DNA of 9,002 bases from assembly GCA_035626235.1 (NCBI GenBank), contig DASPOB010000001.1, forward strand, positions 1 to 9,002. The letters run 5' to 3'. The position numbers and the translations under genes were made by a program. The first letter of the stretch is position 1. The number at the start of each line of letters is the position of its first letter. Of the stretch, positions 6,673 through 9,002 are shown one piece after another. The notes under the pieces were generated by a model. It did not search any database, was not told the DNA's origin, and saw only the letters and a program-made list of their open reading frames with translations. Source of the DNA: DATFYP01 sp035626235. Lineage in GTDB: Archaea; Thermoproteota; Nitrososphaeria; Nitrososphaerales; Gagatemarchaeaceae.

Positions 6673-7003
6673 TTAACCTGCATCGAGGCCCAAGATTTGC
6701 AAAAAACCAGTTAGGCGCACCTCGCCGGTTCCTGCACATACGTTGGTGGAATGGCGGTTTCCTAGCGACTTAGTCCTTTCTTCTTCTGGAGGCGGCCCAG
6801 TTTCCCTGTGCTCGAAGACTCCACATCCACGGGCTTCGTCTTGCCTTCCTTTCCCGTCCAAGGATCGGTATGTCGAGATCGGAACCAGGACAATGGCGCC
6901 ATTTGTTCGCGATTCTGGCTCCTATCCTTCTCAAAGAACTCCGGCTGACAGGCTTGCAGGTCCGTACAAAAAGCGCATAACATATTCCGAACGGCAAGAG
7001 AAT
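6673..7003. other. Gene-poor spacer upstream of DNA ligase
   Basis: About 330 bases between the ligase start and the small ORF at 7004. Open frames exist on both strands but their compositions are erratic and resemble no family; one minus frame ends in TAA directly before the ligase ATG. An A/T-rich run (TTTGCAAAAAAC, about 6696-6707) could be the ligase promoter, about 30 bases before ATG 6672. No tRNA, repeat or transposon remnant was seen. Confidence 0.4.
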
Positions 7004-7129
7004 ATGATTACAGAGAGCGAATTGGCGGAGAAGATACGCTCTGGCACGGTCCTCAAGGCTGTCGCCTATCCCTGGGGTATCGAGTTCGAAGCGAGCGACT
7101 CCTCTGACATGTCTCGGCCAGAAGAATAG
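7004..7129 (+). CDS. Small hypothetical protein, 41 residues
   Basis: ATG 7004 opens a 41-residue ORF ending in TAG at 7129. The frame continues upstream to 6743, but that part has low-quality composition, while the part from ATG 7004 looks protein-like. It has an acidic, amphipathic start (ITESELAEKIRSG, residues 2-14) that could be a helix. A strand-turn-strand pattern follows (VLKAVAYPWGIEFEA, 17-31), then a polar Ser/Glu tail. An A/T-rich element (CATAACATATTCC, 6976-6988) is placed about 22 bases before the ATG, fitting a leaderless transcript. I recognise no family, and there is no Shine-Dalgarno. It could be a real microprotein or a chance ORF. Confidence 0.4.
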   Translation: MITESELAEKIRSGTVLKAVAYPWGIEFEASDSSDMSRPEE

Positions 7130-7649
7130 GCGAGAAAGAAGGGGACTGAGCAATCTCTGGGTATCGATAGCTTCTCCTAAGCCCTGGTTTCGTTTCTGGT
7201 AGCGGCTATTCTGGTCACAGCGTCACCTAGGAACAACGTTGAAGGTTCGACAATACACCTGCGTCCCTTGAAGCCCTCACCCGCGCCCAAGTCTGCAAAA
7301 TTCACACGACCTATCGAACGTGAAAGGAAGGCCCCACAATGATACTTTAGCCAGGTACGCTAAGACTAGCGCTGCCCGTAGTGGAGCCTACCGGATGACT
7401 TTACAAGATCAAGGACCCTGGGCGTGTTCCTTCTTAATGCCGGGCTGAGCCCGCTGCCATAGGTCTGCTCCAGGTAACCAAACAGTCGGGGCGATGTCTC
7501 ACGCGACGACGCACCAGATCCCGTTTGCTCCTGCGTCACCAATCGGCGTTCAGGGGGGAAAGCATATCAGTTGTCTCTGCCTTCAGTGTGCGCTGTCGGG
7601 AGCAGAAGGTGCCTGAATCGTTGGCTCGCGTGACGGGCATCGAGGGCCC
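7130..7649. other. 520-base region without convincing genes, two small hairpins
   Basis: Both strands are broken by stops in all frames, and no protein family or tRNA fold was recognised. Two perfect short hairpins are present: CGCTA-agac-TAGCG (7358-7371) and CGGGC-tga-GCCCG (7441-7453). A GGTTCGA at 7234-7240 resembles a tRNA T-loop but has no pairing stem. An A/T element AAAGCATATCAG (7559-7570) might drive the following gene with a leader of roughly 60 bases. An unannotated noncoding RNA or a decayed gene is possible; nothing decisive is visible. Confidence 0.4.
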
Positions 7650-7934
7650 ATGACCCCTGCCGAGGATGAAGATTCACGCGCCGAGGAGTTGCGCCTAATT
7701 CGAGAAACCCTGCAAATCATGACAGGAGGTTGCGAGATCTGCCAGTATTCGGCGGGGCCATTCTGCAAGAAGCACGGCCGCCCTGTTGCGGTTGGCGACA
7801 TCCGATGCCCGGATTTCGCGCGTCGTAGCACCGAGCAGGCCCAAAAAGCGTCAAGGGCATACACCCGGGAATTCGTGTACGGACGCCTCGGGATAAAGGG
7901 CAAGAATCTCGATCGCCTTGCGGGGAAGGACTGA
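7650..7934 (+). CDS. Small four-cysteine metal-binding-type protein
   Basis: A 94-residue hypothetical protein. An acidic N-terminal segment with a likely helix (residues 4-25) leads into a compact cluster: Cys28-x2-Cys31, then Cys39-x2-His42, and Cys53 followed by PDF. Four cysteines (or three plus His42) in 26 residues suggest a zinc ribbon or knuckle, or possibly an iron-sulfur site. The C-terminal third (57-94) is basic, with Arg/Lys-rich helix-like sequence, compatible with nucleic-acid or ribosome contact. ATG 7650 is the only usable start, since an in-frame TGA lies at 7614 with no start codon between. A GAGG four bases before it is a weak ribosome-binding site. It stands about 117 bases before the S25e gene on the same strand. 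I cannot name the family; the metal site is inferred from residue spacing. Confidence 0.75.
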   Translation: MTPAEDEDSRAEELRLIRETLQIMTGGCEICQYSAGPFCKKHGRPVAVGDIRCPDFARRSTEQAQKASRAYTREFVYGRLGIKGKNLDRLAGKD

Positions 7935-8016
7935 AGATGTCCAGTCACTGACGCCCTTTGACACACGCGCCCAAAGAGTGCATGGTTGTCCCGAGGACTC
8001 CTCAAGACACAAAGCC

Positions 8017-8022
8017 TTAATT
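8017..8022 (+). promoter_or_regulatory. Probable TATA element of the S25e gene
   Basis: TTAATT in CCTTAATTGT is centred about 32 bases before TTG 8052, predicting transcription from about 8045 and a very short leader. It supports a start near 8052 rather than TTG 7986, which lies upstream of this element. Confidence 0.4.
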
Positions 8023-8051
8023 GTGGTTCCCCGACCGAGGGCCTGAAATCT

Positions 8052-8396
8052 TTGGGAGGAGTGAAGAAGAAATCTCTGGCGTCCATGGAGAAGTCCCAGG
8101 ACTCTCAGGAAACGGCCCAGGAACAGGAAGCACCGTCCAAAGGGAAGAAAGCCAAGGAGCAGAAGGCCGCTCCCCAGCAGAAGAGGCAGCTGTCCTTCCT
8201 TCCGCCGAAAATGAGCGATGCAGAGGCGATGAAGAGCCTGGCGCCACTGAAGGCAATTACTGTCTACACTGCGTCGAGGGCACTCGGCGTGAACGCGTCG
8301 GTGGCGACCAGTGTCTTGAAGGAGCTTGAAGCCAAGAACATGCTTCAGAGAGCAGGGGGCTTCAGCGGACACGGCGTCTGGTCCCTAAAGTCCTAG
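8052..8396 (+). CDS. rps25e: 30S ribosomal protein S25e
   Basis: A small-subunit ribosomal protein shared by eukaryotes and TACK/Asgard archaea. The conserved winged-helix core spans about residues 49-114: FLPPKMSDAEAMKSL, then KAITVYTASRALGVNASVA, then VLKELEAKNMLQRAGGFSGHGVWSL. The preceding 45 residues are a Lys/Gln/Glu-rich flexible tail, usual for the family and probably reaching into rRNA. The open frame extends to TTG 7986, but I chose TTG 8052, giving 114 residues beginning (M)GGVKKKSLASMEK. Archaeal homologues begin with Gly-Gly then lysines, and a TATA-like element sits 32 bases upstream. GTG 8061 is the next alternative. The stop is only 10 bases from the 3' end of the convergent cyclophilin-like gene. 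Identity is secure and the start moderately so. Confidence 0.92.
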   Translation: MGGVKKKSLASMEKSQDSQETAQEQEAPSKGKKAKEQKAAPQQKRQLSFLPPKMSDAEAMKSLAPLKAITVYTASRALGVNASVATSVLKELEAKNMLQRAGGFSGHGVWSLKS

Positions 8397-8406
8397 CGAC
8401 ATCCGC

Positions 8407-8817
8407 TCAGGCAGGGACAGGCCCAGCGAAGGTAATTCGGACAACGTCCCCCCGTCTGACGGCGTCGAATGCGTCCAGACCAGTCTCCACCTTGCCGATG
8501 GGGTTCAGAGGTCGGTCACTCTTGGCATCTCCCAAGAACACGCAAATCAGGCTGCCTGACGGGAGAAAAGCCACATCCCCCCTCGCGAACTTCGTACGCG
8601 GCTTTTCAACGCCCACCCTGAGCTGAGTAAAGAGGCACACCATCGCCGGCTGGAGGCTGACCCTGCTGTCAAAGGGGATGCTTCTCAAGACGGCGTTGAC
8701 GGTGAGAGGGGCCAGATGGCGGAAGAACGAAACCTTCCCCTCTCCTCTACCGCCTATCGATGCGACGCATTCGACCTTGGACACGGAACCGGCCGAAGGC
8801 GCATCCCGTGACGACAT
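8407..8817 (-). CDS. Cyclophilin-like fold protein (DUF369/TM1367-like)
   Basis: A 136-residue protein resembling the small archaeal/thermophile cyclophilin-like family (PF04126, of the TM1367 type). Recognisable parts are HLAPLTVNAVLRSIPFDSRV at 34-53, a variable middle, ARGDVAFLPSGSLICVFLGD at 78-97, and PLNPIGKVETGLDAF at 103-117. The RGDV-x-F-x-P-x-G-x-x-x-x-x-F-G-like segment is the most diagnostic. The fold resembles peptidyl-prolyl isomerases, but catalytic residues of true cyclophilins are not clear and family function is unproven, so no enzyme activity is assigned. The first 12 residues are Ser/Ala-rich and outside the fold. GGAGGT six bases before ATG 8817 fixes the start. It converges on S25e with a 10-base gap and diverges from the partial gene at 8917. 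Confidence 0.75.
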   Translation of the reverse strand: MSSRDAPSAGSVSKVECVASIGGRGEGKVSFFRHLAPLTVNAVLRSIPFDSRVSLQPAMVCLFTQLRVGVEKPRTKFARGDVAFLPSGSLICVFLGDAKSDRPLNPIGKVETGLDAFDAVRRGDVVRITFAGPVPA

Positions 8818-8823
8818 CGGACG

Positions 8824-8829
8824 ACCTCC
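8824..8829 (-). promoter_or_regulatory. Shine-Dalgarno site of cyclophilin-like gene
   Basis: On the minus strand GGAGGT, a full anti-16S match, ends six bases before ATG 8817. It decides the start and implies a leader of at least a dozen bases. Confidence 0.7.
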
Positions 8830-8848
8830 GTGCCGGGAGTTAATCTGT

Positions 8849-8877
8849 TTTTAGAGGGATTCGGAAAAGACTTATCT
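8849..8877. promoter_or_regulatory. Divergent promoter region
   Basis: Two A/T-rich elements lie in the 99-base divergent spacer. TCTAAAAA on the minus strand (about 8849-8856) and CTTATC on the plus strand (about 8871-8876; GATAAG on the minus) are both possible TATA boxes. The CTTATC position suits a plus transcript starting near 8900, and in minus orientation suits a leader long enough to hold the GGAGGT site. Confidence 0.35.
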
Positions 8878-8916
8878 GGTGACCCAGTCGGGCGAATCCA
8901 ACTCCGAGGCCCTTTG

Positions 8917-9002
8917 ATGCCCCCACCAAAGACCGTACGGAAGGCAAAGCTACCCTCCCTGGCTGATTTCGAGATCAGGATAGGGCCTCCCAAGCTGACC
9001 CG
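8917..9002 (+). CDS. Partial hypothetical protein, N-terminus only
   Basis: ATG 8917 opens a frame that runs off the window after 28 complete codons. The visible N-terminus begins MPPPKTVRKAKLPSLADFEI. It is Pro- and Lys-rich and then becomes strand-like, with no membrane segment. GAGG ends seven bases before the ATG, and a TATA-like CTTATC lies about 43 bases before it, both supporting a real start. Too little is visible to assign a family. Confidence 0.5.
   Translation, partial: MPPPKTVRKAKLPSLADFEIRIGPPKLT

Noticed and set aside
6673..6861. 62-codon minus ORF ending in TAA directly before the ligase ATG
   Set aside because: No family resemblance and Gly/Arg/Glu-rich composition; the junction with ligase alone does not prove coupling.
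6743..7003. Upstream extension of the 41-residue ORF to ATG 6743
   Set aside because: The added 87 residues are Ser/Pro/Arg-rich without pattern, and the better promoter lies just before ATG 7004.
7234..7240. GGTTCGA resembling a tRNA T-loop
   Set aside because: The flanking bases cannot form a T stem, and no matching acceptor or anticodon arms were found on either strand.
7140..7640. Possible SRP or RNase P RNA in the gene-poor interval
   Set aside because: I could not find the conserved core motifs of either RNA on either strand by eye.
7583..8086. Long minus-strand ORF (167 codons) opposite the cysteine protein and S25e start
   Set aside because: Composition is erratic, it matches no family, and it is fully antisense to two better supported plus-strand genes.

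Overview
This 9 kb window looks like a GC-rich archaeal chromosome segment from the TACK group, most likely a member of Nitrososphaeria/Thaumarchaeota. A eukaryote-type ribosomal protein S25e, which is missing from most Euryarchaeota, sits beside an ATP-dependent archaeal DNA ligase. An adenosine-specific kinase of the archaeal type, a uracil phosphoribosyltransferase ending in the archaeal PGLGDAGDRAFG signature and a stand-alone Lrp/AsnC regulator are also present. Many starts are GTG or TTG, and several genes have A/T-rich boxes about 25 bases before the start, as expected for short-leader archaeal transcripts. No ammonia-oxidation gene, insertion sequence, CRISPR array, tRNA or rRNA was seen, so the lineage cannot be fixed further.

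Layout. A HerA/VirB4-like P-loop ATPase (1-1107, +) is followed by an adenosine-specific kinase (1195-1677, +). Convergent to the kinase is a membrane-anchored, Thr-rich surface protein (1816-2397, -). A 320-base divergent spacer holding only two tiny doubtful ORFs leads to uracil phosphoribosyltransferase (about 2744-3388, +), which converges on an Lrp/AsnC regulator (3481-4020, -). The regulator is divergent from a flavodoxin-domain protein (4165-4722, +). The flavodoxin gene converges on ATP-dependent DNA ligase (4864-6672, -), with a hairpin and a 9-base inverted repeat between them. Next comes almost 1 kb that is poor in genes, with one plausible 41-residue ORF at 7004-7129. It is followed by a small four-cysteine protein (7650-7934, +) and S25e (about 8052-8396, +). 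A cyclophilin-like protein (8407-8817, -) is divergent from a gene cut by the right edge (8917 onward, +).

Working together. Most genes are single transcription units in alternating directions, so there is no strong operon logic. The kinase and the phosphoribosyltransferase both serve nucleoside/nucleobase salvage. S25e belongs to translation and the ligase to DNA replication and repair. I do not see a clear new multi-gene system. The items most worth checking are the gene-poor 6673-7649 interval, the small cysteine protein beside S25e, the N-terminal starts of ligase and S25e, and the structured convergent spacers.
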